From NCBI GenBank assembly GCA_031554725.1, contig JAVBUZ010000029.1:1-24773 (forward strand): a stretch of 24,773 bases of DNA, given 5' to 3'. Each line of letters opens with the position of its first letter. Position 1 is the stretch's first letter. Positions 13,202-21,627 of the stretch are shown one piece after another. Source of the DNA: JAVBUZ01 sp031554725. Its GTDB lineage: Bacteria; Bacillota; Clostridia; Lachnospirales; Lachnospiraceae. The notes beneath the pieces were generated by a model, which had not been told where the DNA came from, did not search any database, and was given only the letters and a program-made list of their open reading frames with translations. Position numbers and translations under genes: made by a program.

Positions 13202-14425
13202 ATGTCAACATTAAAGAGTATATGGAAAAAATGGAGATATATGGGCTTTGAATATAAGCAATTGAAATCATTTGAGGGAGCGCTTGCTCTTGAAAATATG
13301 CGAATGTTGTATTCCTATTGTACAATTCTATTTCCCCTTATCATAGTGGTTCTACTTCTCCATATAATCTTAAATGGAGAGAGACCTTCTTCTTTTTGGT
13401 TCATAGTATTAATCGATATATTGATATTGATTATTGGTTTAATAAGTCGTAGTTTATGTAAAATACAAAAGGAAAAGGCTTTGATCTATGCAAAGCTATT
13501 TACAACACTGTTTATAAGTGGATTGTATCTGATGGGAATATTTTATGATGTAATCATACATTCAAGTGAAGTGAATGTCATTCTGTGCATTATATTTTTT
13601 GCAGCGCAGATGATGTTTGATAGCTATCCATTAGACAATTTTATTATGACAATGATAGTAGCCTTTGTAACATTGATAACAGAGCGTAGATTTGCAGCAC
13701 CAGAGCTATATATAGGAAATAGCTTAAATATTATATTGCCAATTGTAGGTGGTATGTATATGTCGTGGTATAAGTCAAAGGGAAAATTTGCATTGCTAAT
13801 TAATGGCGATTTAGAATTAAAACTACAAGAAAAGAATGCCCAGATAAAAATGATGTCTAGCCAGATTAGGCCACATTTTATTTATAATGTACTTACAACA
13901 ATATCGACATTGATAAAAAAGAACCCCGAGGTGGCTTATGATGCATCCATTGCATTTGCTGATTATTTAAGGGGAAACTTAGATTCCTTAAATGATTTAA
14001 AACCAATTCCATTTTTAGAGGAGCTAAAACATTTAGATACCTATTATACTTTAGAAAAAATACGTTTTGAAGAAAGAATTGGAATCACTTACTATATAGA
14101 GACTGAGGATTTCCTTGTACCAGCGCTTACCGTGGAGCCACTTGTGGAAAATGCAATTAAGCACGGAGTGCATCGAAAAGAAGGACGAGTAAATATTTTT
14201 GTTTCGTCAAGAGAATATGAAGACCATGTGGAAATAACCGTAGAAGATGATGGACCAGGATTCGTGGTTGGCGAAGAGAAAAAGGATGGAAGAGAGCATC
14301 TAGGGGTAGAAAATGTACATAGAAGATTAGCGTTATTGAGTCAAGGTACTCTTGAAATAGAAAGTGCCGTAGGTGTGGGGACGAAAGCATGTATTCGCAT
14401 TCCAAAAGAAAGAGAAAATGCATAG
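13202..14425 (+). CDS. LytS-type sensor histidine kinase
   Basis: A 407-residue membrane kinase with about six N-terminal helices (residues of about 35-195) and little extracellular sequence, so it probably senses something in or near the membrane. The cytoplasmic part is the His_kinase/HATPase arrangement of the LytS/YehU class: SSQIRPHFIYNVLTTI with H225 as phosphorylation site, EPLVENAIKHGV as N-box, and DDGPGFVVG and LGVENVHRRLALL as G-boxes. It starts 15 bases after gpsA with GGGAGGAAG upstream. Its natural partner would be a LytTR-type response regulator, but the next gene encodes only a receiver-like domain. Confidence 0.9.
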   Translation: MSTLKSIWKKWRYMGFEYKQLKSFEGALALENMRMLYSYCTILFPLIIVVLLLHIILNGERPSSFWFIVLIDILILIIGLISRSLCKIQKEKALIYAKLFTTLFISGLYLMGIFYDVIIHSSEVNVILCIIFFAAQMMFDSYPLDNFIMTMIVAFVTLITERRFAAPELYIGNSLNIILPIVGGMYMSWYKSKGKFALLINGDLELKLQEKNAQIKMMSSQIRPHFIYNVLTTISTLIKKNPEVAYDASIAFADYLRGNLDSLNDLKPIPFLEELKHLDTYYTLEKIRFEERIGITYYIETEDFLVPALTVEPLVENAIKHGVHRKEGRVNIFVSSREYEDHVEITVEDDGPGFVVGEEKKDGREHLGVENVHRRLALLSQGTLEIESAVGVGTKACIRIPKERENA

Positions 14426-14451
14426 AAGAATAAGAGCAAAGGGGAATAACA

Positions 14452-14793
14452 TTGATAAAAAGGATAGTAGTCGTTTCAGAGAGTAAAGAGCATATGAAAG
14501 AATACAAAAGTGTACTAGACGATTTTGCATTTGTAGACAAGTTTTTTTTATTGAAGCCACAGATTTGCTTGGCACACTTTGAGTATGGTGGTATTGAGTT
14601 CTTGCTTACAGATTATGAAATGGATTCCATGGATGGAATACAGCTTGCAGAGCGTTTGAGCAAAAATAACAGCTTAATGAGGGTAGTATTTGTCATTGAT
14701 GAAGAGAACGTGAAAAACAATATTCTTCTTGAAGGAGCAGAGTGTATTACAAGGCCTGTGACATATGAAAAATTAGAAAGATTTATGATATAA
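14452..14793 (+). CDS. Single-domain, partly degenerate response-regulator receiver
   Basis: This 113-residue product covers one receiver domain and has no output domain. The expected phosphoacceptor is D54 in LLTDYEMDSMDGIQLAE. The usual pair of acidic residues at the end of strand 1 is replaced by SES (one Glu left), and the conserved Lys before Pro near the end is Arg (ITRPVTYEKL). Phosphorylation may therefore be altered. TTG 14452 is the start, with AAAGGGGA at 14438-14445. It lies 26 bases after the LytS-type kinase, its probable partner. The tail ends cleanly at a terminator, so it is either a naturally short regulator or what is left of a LytTR protein. Confidence 0.7.
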   Translation: MIKRIVVVSESKEHMKEYKSVLDDFAFVDKFFLLKPQICLAHFEYGGIEFLLTDYEMDSMDGIQLAERLSKNNSLMRVVFVIDEENVKNNILLEGAECITRPVTYEKLERFMI

Positions 14794-14831
14794 AAAAACT
14801 GGCCCTCATTTGCTGAGAGGCCAGTTTTTTA
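14793..14831. terminator. Bidirectional intrinsic terminator
   Basis: AAAAAACTGGCCCTC and GAG-A-GGCCAGTTTTTT form a strong stem with one bulge around a short loop, flanked by A-tract on one side and T-tract on the other. It serves the receiver gene on the plus strand and the hybrid kinase on the minus strand. The minus-strand stop codon (14829-14831) is part of the tail. Confidence 0.85.
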
Positions 14832-17800
14832 GTCCTTTTTGTACAAAGCAAGGTATTTAAGAAGAACGTTATATATTTCTGCAAGCATCAAAGGCTTATT
14901 GATGTGACCGTCCATGCCACTTTCCATACATTTGTCAATTTCTTCTTTCATAACATGTGCAGTCATGGCAACAATTGGAACCTGAGCGTAGGAGCTACCA
15001 TTGTTTCGAATCTCTTTTGTGGTACTATGTCCATCCATAATAGGCATCATAACATCCATGAAAACAAGGTCAAATTCAGATTCTTCTAGCTTTTTCAGGG
15101 CCTCTATGCCATTTTCTGCTAAAACAGGATAAATGCCAAAATTATTCAGCATACCCTTAGCGACTTCTTGATTTAGTTCATTATCTTCGCAAATAAGCAC
15201 ACGAGCATTAGGGAAAGAGGCATAATGCTTAACGTTATTTTCATGTTCCTCCTTGTTACTAAGAGCCTTCAAAAGTTCGGTTGGGACAAAGGTTTTACTA
15301 ATAACTTTTGCTTTGCCTAGTTCCAATTCGTGAAGAGTATTGGATTGCTTAGAATGCGACAAGGCTAAAACTAAAGAGGAGTAATGCGGGCTATCGATTA
15401 TTTTTTGTACATAATTATCTGTCAGGTCATAAATGGAATCGAAAAGAACAATACCATAAAATGTGTCTGTTGTAAGAAGCTCATATGCCTCTTTAACGTA
15501 GGGAACACACACAGTAGAATAACCGGCTAAATTCAGAATAAGCTCAGTATAGCTACGTGCTTGCGAGGGCTTATGTACAAGTAAAACTTTTTTATTTTGA
15601 GAAATATTGTAAGTCGTAAGGTTTTCTTTAAAGGTCTTACAGCCTTCTGCCTTGGGTAAGGTTATTTTAACAGTAAAGGTAGAGCCAACATTTTCTTTAC
15701 TTTCTACAAGGAGAGTGGCTCCCATTAAGGAAATTAACTGCTTGGTGATGGGCATACCAAGACCAGTACCTGCGCCAACAGCTTTTCCAATGCTGTGGAA
15801 TTGTTCAAAGGGATTATAGAGCCTTTGAACCTGTGCTGGTGACATGCCTAGTCCAGAATCGGATACTGTAAACACGAGAGTAGCGTCCGCCTTCGTTTCC
15901 TCTAATAGCGCAACATTGAGGGAAACATATCCCTCCATGGTATATTTTGCTGCATTGTCCAAAAGGTTTTTTAATATCTGCCATATCCTGGACTTATCAC
16001 CAATTAAGGTGTAGGGAATATCAGGGTTTATAGTAACAGATAAATCAATTGGCTTTGCTCCAATTTTTTCTTCAGCAATGATTAGAGCGTTGGAGATAAC
16101 CTCTTCAAGTGAAAAGGCATCACAAGTTAAATCTAGCTTTTCAGCTTCTATCTTTGAAAAATCTAAAATGTCATTGATAATTTGTAGCAAGTAAATCGAA
16201 GATTTATTAATTTTTTCAAAGTATTCAACACTGCTATCGGATTGAAACCGTTTTGAGGCTAATTCAGATAAGCCGATAATTGCATTCATAGGGGTTCTAA
16301 TTTCATGGCTCATATTCATTAAAAAGCGACTTTTTAATTGGTTAGCTTCTTTTTCACTAAGAGCAGCATTCTCCAGCATTTGGCTACGTGCAACCTCTTG
16401 ACTGTTATCAACGATGGCGGCAACTACGCAAATTTGATTATTATAGGATACATGGCTTGCACTAATAAGAGCATCAAATATTCGACCTTTTTTGGTGCTT
16501 GCTAGTAAATCAAAGGACAGTGGTTCGTCAGAAGACATTACGAGGTCAAACTTTTCTTGCATGAGCTGATCAATAGTCAAGGTGTCAGTAGGGCGTGTCA
16601 TATGTAGATTAGCGATATTCATGCCAATTATTTCATTCTTATCAGAAAAGTCAAACATCTGTGCACCTGCGGAATTGCAATAGAAAATTAATTTCGTTAC
16701 CGGGTGGCATAATATGATTGCTACAGGGGTAAGGTCAATAATTTTTTGGAATTCATCATGTGCATATTGAAGCTGCTGCTCTTTTTGAAGAAGCTTTCTA
16801 TTCCTGCCTCTTACAACGAAGTGGAAAGTAGAACCAGAAATCAGTGTCATAATAAGGATAACAATAGCAAGTATGGTTACATAATATGCCTTTGGATTTG
16901 TATCGCGAAGTGATAAAGGAATATTAGTAATAACAGCACCTTCCGGCAAGCTTTTTACGGAAAGATTCCATTTCTTTAGAGCTTGATAATCAAAATGCCA
17001 AAAAGTTGCATTATCTCTAGGCGTAGTTGAAATCTGGGAGACCTCTGTTCCGTTAAAGTATTCAATAACCATACCTACAACCGTCTCTGCTTGAAAACTT
17101 GCAAGATCTAGACAGCCACCAATATCTCCGTACCCATGGCACGGACCAAAAAGAGTGAAAACTGGCCTATCCACAATTTCATTTAGGATAGGGTAAAATA
17201 CAGATTGCGCAATATAGGTGTTTTCCTTGTCTAGGTAATAGGCACCAGTTAAAATTAGAGTCTTTTCAGGTAAATCTGCTAATGTCTCTAATAAATCATC
17301 AGAAATCATATTTTCATTGTAAATAAAATTTATGTGGTCAGAAAATTCTTCGGCCTGTTTTGCAATGTTATTACGCCATAAAAGTCCAATGGGGGTATAT
17401 TCATTTAAAACAAAAATCTGCTGGGTGTCTGGGAAGAGGTGAAGCATTTCTTCAATGGTTTCTTTGGCATAAATATGTTCATATGTACCTGTGATTTTAT
17501 CATTTGGTATTGTAAGGCTTACATCAAAGTTAGTATTCTCAATACCACAGAAAAAAACAGGCTTGCTATTAAATAAAAATTGATAATTACTTTGCACAAA
17601 GTCAAGGGCATACTTATCAGCAGTTATTATTGCATCAAACTCGGTATTAAGTAGAATGGCGCGTGCAGATCTTATAGCAATTTTATCTCTTAAATCAGAA
17701 TCCAAAATTCGTCGTCCATTTAGGGCAATCGTAGAAACCGTGATAGAATCATTACTTTCTAAGGCGCTTTTAATGGTATCGACAATCTCCTTTTCCCATG

Positions 17801-18578
17801 AAGCTTCAGAGGAGTAAGAAGTAATGACAAGGACATTCTTCATATCACCATGCTTCATAAAGCTTCCGTTTTTAATCGCATCAAAGCTACCATCAGCCTT
17901 CATATCATTAAGAGTCTTTTTTAATTCAGGAACCAAGTCAGCATACTTTTCATTTAGATAGGGGTAAACATAACGCTGGTCAACAATACCACATTTTTTT
18001 AGAGTGTTGGGAACGACCACTTCGCCAGTAGTTGTGCGGGTGGTAATGGCAATATCACATTCTCCGTTTTGTAAAGCGTTTATAAGCATCGGCCAGTTTT
18101 CATATCTTAAATGATCTGTAACTGTAGAGGGTATATTATTTTCAATATAATACTTTTGAAAGAGAGTACCTACTCGAAGTCCACTTAAATCATCCCAGCT
18201 ATCTAGTTCATAGGATTTATCTGAAAGCGAAAATGCTTCAAAATATACTTCGGAAATAGAAGAGTCCACCATGACAAGGCTGGGGTAGTTCTTTTCTAAT
18301 CCAGCAGCTTGAACGAGAATACCATCTCGTTCACCAGAATTGGCACTAACAATGGCACTGGACATACCCATAACATCAAACTTCACATCATAGCCCATGC
18401 GCTTAAATGCTTGGTATAATATACGTTCGCCATCGATTTGATTGTCATAGGAAGCGGATAAAGTCAAACTTTTTGTGTCTGATAAAGATTGAACTGAGAG
18501 TTCTGCCGCCGATATATGTAAAGGCATAAGAATGAAAAATACTGTAAGAGCAAAAATGGTATAAATAATTTTTTTCAT
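14829..18578 (-). CDS. Hybrid sensor histidine kinase with two ligand-binding domains
   Basis: The 1249-residue protein starts with a signal/anchor helix. Residues of about 30-245 look like a solute-binding family 3 domain (SASYDNQIDGERILYQAFKR ... GILVQAAGL). Residues of about 245-555 resemble an ABC substrate-binding domain of the PF04392 type (VLVITSYSSEASWEKEIVD). A helix at about 565-590 crosses the membrane. Inside are a PAS domain (DLTPVAIILCHP), HisKA with H758 in NMSHEIRTPMNA, and HATPase (NLLDNAAKYT, DSGLGMSP, GTGLGMPIT). A first receiver lacks the acidic pair, and a complete second receiver has D1175 in FMDVMMPIMDG. It likely senses a small nutrient or signal. No output domain is present, so phosphotransfer to another protein is expected. 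Confidence 0.92.
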   Translation of the reverse strand: MKKIIYTIFALTVFFILMPLHISAAELSVQSLSDTKSLTLSASYDNQIDGERILYQAFKRMGYDVKFDVMGMSSAIVSANSGERDGILVQAAGLEKNYPSLVMVDSSISEVYFEAFSLSDKSYELDSWDDLSGLRVGTLFQKYYIENNIPSTVTDHLRYENWPMLINALQNGECDIAITTRTTTGEVVVPNTLKKCGIVDQRYVYPYLNEKYADLVPELKKTLNDMKADGSFDAIKNGSFMKHGDMKNVLVITSYSSEASWEKEIVDTIKSALESNDSITVSTIALNGRRILDSDLRDKIAIRSARAILLNTEFDAIITADKYALDFVQSNYQFLFNSKPVFFCGIENTNFDVSLTIPNDKITGTYEHIYAKETIEEMLHLFPDTQQIFVLNEYTPIGLLWRNNIAKQAEEFSDHINFIYNENMISDDLLETLADLPEKTLILTGAYYLDKENTYIAQSVFYPILNEIVDRPVFTLFGPCHGYGDIGGCLDLASFQAETVVGMVIEYFNGTEVSQISTTPRDNATFWHFDYQALKKWNLSVKSLPEGAVITNIPLSLRDTNPKAYYVTILAIVILIMTLISGSTFHFVVRGRNRKLLQKEQQLQYAHDEFQKIIDLTPVAIILCHPVTKLIFYCNSAGAQMFDFSDKNEIIGMNIANLHMTRPTDTLTIDQLMQEKFDLVMSSDEPLSFDLLASTKKGRIFDALISASHVSYNNQICVVAAIVDNSQEVARSQMLENAALSEKEANQLKSRFLMNMSHEIRTPMNAIIGLSELASKRFQSDSSVEYFEKINKSSIYLLQIINDILDFSKIEAEKLDLTCDAFSLEEVISNALIIAEEKIGAKPIDLSVTINPDIPYTLIGDKSRIWQILKNLLDNAAKYTMEGYVSLNVALLEETKADATLVFTVSDSGLGMSPAQVQRLYNPFEQFHSIGKAVGAGTGLGMPITKQLISLMGATLLVESKENVGSTFTVKITLPKAEGCKTFKENLTTYNISQNKKVLLVHKPSQARSYTELILNLAGYSTVCVPYVKEAYELLTTDTFYGIVLFDSIYDLTDNYVQKIIDSPHYSSLVLALSHSKQSNTLHELELGKAKVISKTFVPTELLKALSNKEEHENNVKHYASFPNARVLICEDNELNQEVAKGMLNNFGIYPVLAENGIEALKKLEESEFDLVFMDVMMPIMDGHSTTKEIRNNGSSYAQVPIVAMTAHVMKEEIDKCMESGMDGHINKPLMLAEIYNVLLKYLALYKKD

Positions 18579-18664
18579 ATGATTTACCTACGCTATTTTG
18601 ATTATTTTATAAAAAAAGCAATTTATATTAGTATATCATTTTATTCATAGAAAAGAAATAGGAA

Positions 18665-18679
18665 TTGTCGAAAAGACAA
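18665..18679. promoter_or_regulatory. Palindrome containing a Spo0A-box-like heptamer
   Basis: TTGTC (18665-18669) and GACAA (18675-18679) form an inverted repeat spaced by five bases in the 218-base divergent region between the hybrid kinase and the HD-GYP gene. The segment TGTCGAA (18666-18672) equals the consensus 0A box bound by Spo0A in Firmicutes. A heptamer is expected by chance a few times in a window this size, so this is only suggestive. Confidence 0.25.
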
Positions 18680-18726
18680 GATATACACGGAGATAGGAAA
18701 AGCTAGAGGATTTAAAAAAAGTGTGT

Positions 18727-18732
18727 TATACT
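18727..18732 (+). promoter_or_regulatory. Candidate -10 box of the HD-GYP gene
   Basis: TATACT (18727-18732) lies about 65 bases before the HD-GYP start codon. No good TTGACA-like box is found at the right distance (the region reads TAGAGG), so the promoter may be activator-dependent. On the opposite strand an AGTATA (18630-18635) could serve the hybrid kinase in the same way. Confidence 0.3.
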
Positions 18733-18796
18733 GTTCAAAATAAGAGAAATTACATGTAACGGTTAACTACAATTGGGGGTAGGGAATAACATACAT

Positions 18797-20005
18797 ATGA
18801 GTGAAAAACTTAGTGAGAAATTTAGAAGGTACATACGGGAAACAAAGGAAATCATAGGGACGAGAGAATACCAAAGAGAGATGTTGGGGCAAAACATAAA
18901 AATAATGCGGCTTGTGTCACTAGCACTAGCCTTGATAACTTTTTTAACGAGCACTCTTAACATAGTGCAGCAGCGTTTTCCTATGTTTATAACAACATTT
19001 ATATTTGCAATTATTTTTACCATAGGTTTTTTCTTAGGCTTCAATGAGAAAAATGGAAAATTGATGGCGATAGGTGCAAGTATATTAATAATTTTTATTT
19101 TTAGTTACTATACTTTGACTGGTGGAAATGATGGCTTTGCTATCTTATGGATTTTATTGGCACCAATGGGGGCTATGTTTATTTTAGGGTTAGGCTATGG
19201 CCTAAGAATGACCACTTACTTTCAAGTGTTTCTAATGCTCTTTTTTTGGACGCCACTAAAGATATATGTGGAAGACTACTATTCCTCAATGTTTTTGGTT
19301 CGCTTTCCGATACTTTATGCAGCTTCAGCGGTGATTTCGTTTGCTGCAATTACTGAATTAAATAAGATGAGTTTAAGAGAACAGATGCATAGAGCAGAGT
19401 TAGAACAGGCAGTAAAAGAGGAGAGAGAAAAAGTTTCAGCTCTTTCACTGCAGACGATTCTTTCTATCAGCAATGCAGTTGATGCAAAGGACAATTATAC
19501 TCAGCAGCATTCTGCAAGAGTGGCGCAGTATGCCTGCATGATTGCAGGGAAGCTTAATTGGAAGGAAAATGAAATAGCGGACTTGCATACCATTGCCATG
19601 CTTCATGATATTGGAAAGATTGGAGTCAGCGACAATCTTTTGAAAAAACCAGGAAGCTTAACGGCTGGCGAATACGAAGAAATGAAAAGACATACCGCTA
19701 TTGGTAGTGAAATTTTGAAGGATCTTTCTTTTGTAAAGAATATTGATAAAGGTGCAAGGTTTCATCACGAACGATATGATGGTACAGGATATCCGATGCA
19801 ATTAAAGGGAGAAGAAATTCCCATAGAGGCTCGTATTATAGGAATTGCGGACGCTTTTGACGCTATGAATTCAAATAGGGTTTATAGAGAAAAATGTGAT
19901 AATGACTATATTATTGAAGAATTAAATAAGGGGCGAATGAAGCAATTTGATCCCAATTTAGTAGATATTATAATAGAATTAATGAATGAAGGACAGTTAG
20001 AGTAA
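18797..20005 (+). CDS. Membrane HD-GYP cyclic-di-GMP phosphodiesterase
   Basis: HD-GYP proteins hydrolyse c-di-GMP to pGpG/GMP. This 402-residue protein has about six membrane helices (residues of about 35-190), a short coiled-coil linker (HRAELEQAVKEEREKVSAL), then a complete HD-GYP domain. H270-D271 lie in MLHDIGKIGVSDNLLKKPG, and HHERYDGTGYP begins at H323, with IADAFDAM as the later metal site. The membrane part has no known sensor signature. I use ATG 18797, preceded by GGGGGTAGGG with rather wide spacing. An in-frame TTG at 18773 has no ribosome site. Its stop overlaps the next gene's start by one base. It is divergent from the hybrid kinase, a plausible regulatory partner. Confidence 0.9.
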   Translation: MSEKLSEKFRRYIRETKEIIGTREYQREMLGQNIKIMRLVSLALALITFLTSTLNIVQQRFPMFITTFIFAIIFTIGFFLGFNEKNGKLMAIGASILIIFIFSYYTLTGGNDGFAILWILLAPMGAMFILGLGYGLRMTTYFQVFLMLFFWTPLKIYVEDYYSSMFLVRFPILYAASAVISFAAITELNKMSLREQMHRAELEQAVKEEREKVSALSLQTILSISNAVDAKDNYTQQHSARVAQYACMIAGKLNWKENEIADLHTIAMLHDIGKIGVSDNLLKKPGSLTAGEYEEMKRHTAIGSEILKDLSFVKNIDKGARFHHERYDGTGYPMQLKGEEIPIEARIIGIADAFDAMNSNRVYREKCDNDYIIEELNKGRMKQFDPNLVDIIIELMNEGQLE

Positions 20006-21186
20006 TGAAACGGAAATACGAACATACAATATATGCAAGCTATATCGGTTATATTGTCCAAGCGATAATAAACAATTTTGCACCATTATTGTTTTTAACC
20101 TTTGCAAGTGATTACAATTTAACATTAGATAAGATAACGCTGATAACTACAGTGAATTTTTTGGTACAGCTTTGTGTAGATTTAGCATCTACCAAGGTAA
20201 TTGATAAAATAGGATATCGCTATTCTATTATGATAGGCCATCTATGCGCTGGGCTAGGTCTAGTGGGTTTAGCTGTATTTCCATATTTATTTGGGAATGC
20301 ATATATAGGAATTATGATTGCGGTTATTTTGTATGCCATTGGTGGTGGTGTAATAGAAGTGCTAATTAGTCCAATTGTAGAGGCGTGCCCTACTACGAAA
20401 AAGGATGCGGCCATGAGTCTGCTACATTCCTTTTATTGTTGGGGACATGTATTTGTGGTACTAGCATCGACACTTTTCTTTTCGCTATTTGGAGTGGCCA
20501 ATTGGAAAATACTAGCCTGTATATGGGCGGTGGTACCCTTCGCCAATATGCTATATTTTTCGGTGGTGCCAATATTCTCCATTACAGAGGGACATGAAAA
20601 ATTATCCTTTAAAAATATGATTAAGCAAAAAATATTTTGGATATTAATGCTTTTGATGGTATGTGCAGGAGCATCAGAGCAGGCTATGAGTCAGTGGGCA
20701 TCAGCCTTTGCTGAGTCGGCATTAAAGGTGTCAAAAACAGTAGGAGATTTAGCGGGACCTTGTGCCTTTGCGTTATGCATGGGAGCAGCTAGGGCCATTT
20801 ACGGAAAATATAGCGAAAAGATAGCTTTAAAGAAAATGATGGTGGGAAGCGCTCTGCTTTGCATTATCTGCTACCTTATAGCGGCATTCTCTAGAAATGC
20901 CATTTTAGGTTTAGTAGGGTGTGCAATTTGCGGATTCTCAGTGGGCATTTTCTGGCCAGGAACATTTAGCATAGCGGCACTTAAGCTACCAGGTGCAGGA
21001 ACAGCCATGTATGCACTAATGGCGCTTGCTGGAGACCTGGGATGTTCAGGAGGGCCAACTGTAGTAGGTATGATAGCCAATGCAGTAGGAGGAAACTTAA
21101 AAGTAGGATTAGCGGTAGCATTAGCTTTTCCAATATTAATGCTAATCGGTTTGTCCGCAGTAAAACAAGAAAAAAGGAAAGAATAA
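20005..21186 (+). CDS. MFS transporter, sugar-type
   Basis: A 393-residue major facilitator with about 12 hydrophobic helices and no fused domain. It starts at ATG 20005 within TAATG, overlapping the HD-GYP stop by one base, so its translation is coupled to that gene. The pattern MCAGASEQAMSQWASAFAE at the start of the second half, and ICGFSVGIFWPGTFSIAAL, are reminiscent of the FucP-like sugar branch of MFS, but the substrate is not determinable. The 3' end is 1 base from the DUF4180 gene, so HD-GYP, MFS and DUF4180 form one operon. Confidence 0.85.
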   Translation: MKRKYEHTIYASYIGYIVQAIINNFAPLLFLTFASDYNLTLDKITLITTVNFLVQLCVDLASTKVIDKIGYRYSIMIGHLCAGLGLVGLAVFPYLFGNAYIGIMIAVILYAIGGGVIEVLISPIVEACPTTKKDAAMSLLHSFYCWGHVFVVLASTLFFSLFGVANWKILACIWAVVPFANMLYFSVVPIFSITEGHEKLSFKNMIKQKIFWILMLLMVCAGASEQAMSQWASAFAESALKVSKTVGDLAGPCAFALCMGAARAIYGKYSEKIALKKMMVGSALLCIICYLIAAFSRNAILGLVGCAICGFSVGIFWPGTFSIAALKLPGAGTAMYALMALAGDLGCSGGPTVVGMIANAVGGNLKVGLAVALAFPILMLIGLSAVKQEKRKE

Positions 21187-21187
21187 A

Positions 21188-21550
21188 ATGAAAATTAGTA
21201 AAATAGAAAAAAATAATGAAACAATAGCTGTTGTTGAAAGCAAAGAATATATTTTAACAGATGTACAAGCTGCCTTAGATTTAATTATGACAGTGCAATA
21301 TGAAACCGGAACTAACAAAATAGCAATAAACAAAGAAGCAATTGTAGAAGAATTCTTTATTTTAAGCTCTGGACTAGCAGGAGAAGTGTTGCAAAAGTTC
21401 ATTAACTATGATGTAAGGTTTGCAATCTATGGTGATTTCTCAAAATATACCAGTAAGCCTTTAAAAGATTTTATTTATGAATGTAATCACGGAAAGGATT
21501 TCTTCTTTGTTACAGATGAGAATGAAGCAACCGATAAGCTTTCTTTATAA
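21188..21550 (+). CDS. DUF4180 family protein
   Basis: A 120-residue soluble protein matching DUF4180 along its length: TDVQAALDLIMTVQYETG, INKEAIVEEFFILSSGLAGE, VLQKFINYDVRFAIYGDFS, YTSKPLKDFIYECNHGKDF and FFVTDENEA. The family is uncharacterised. The layout (alternating strands and helices with a conserved SGLAGEVLQKFxNY) recalls STAS-like or regulatory small domains, though that is only an impression. It begins one base after the MFS gene's stop. Confidence 0.85.
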   Translation: MKISKIEKNNETIAVVESKEYILTDVQAALDLIMTVQYETGTNKIAINKEAIVEEFFILSSGLAGEVLQKFINYDVRFAIYGDFSKYTSKPLKDFIYECNHGKDFFFVTDENEATDKLSL

Positions 21551-21627
21551 AGAGTTAAATAAAATTGAATTATAAATAAGGAAAATGCGAATCCTATACT
21601 ATCAAGTTAAAAACGGAGGTATAGTAG

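Noticed and set aside
12945..14540. Minus-strand ORFs of about 126 codons inside gpsA/LytS-type genes (12945-13325, 14157-14540)
   Set aside because: They lie opposite well-supported coding frames, have no recognisable motif and no ribosome site.
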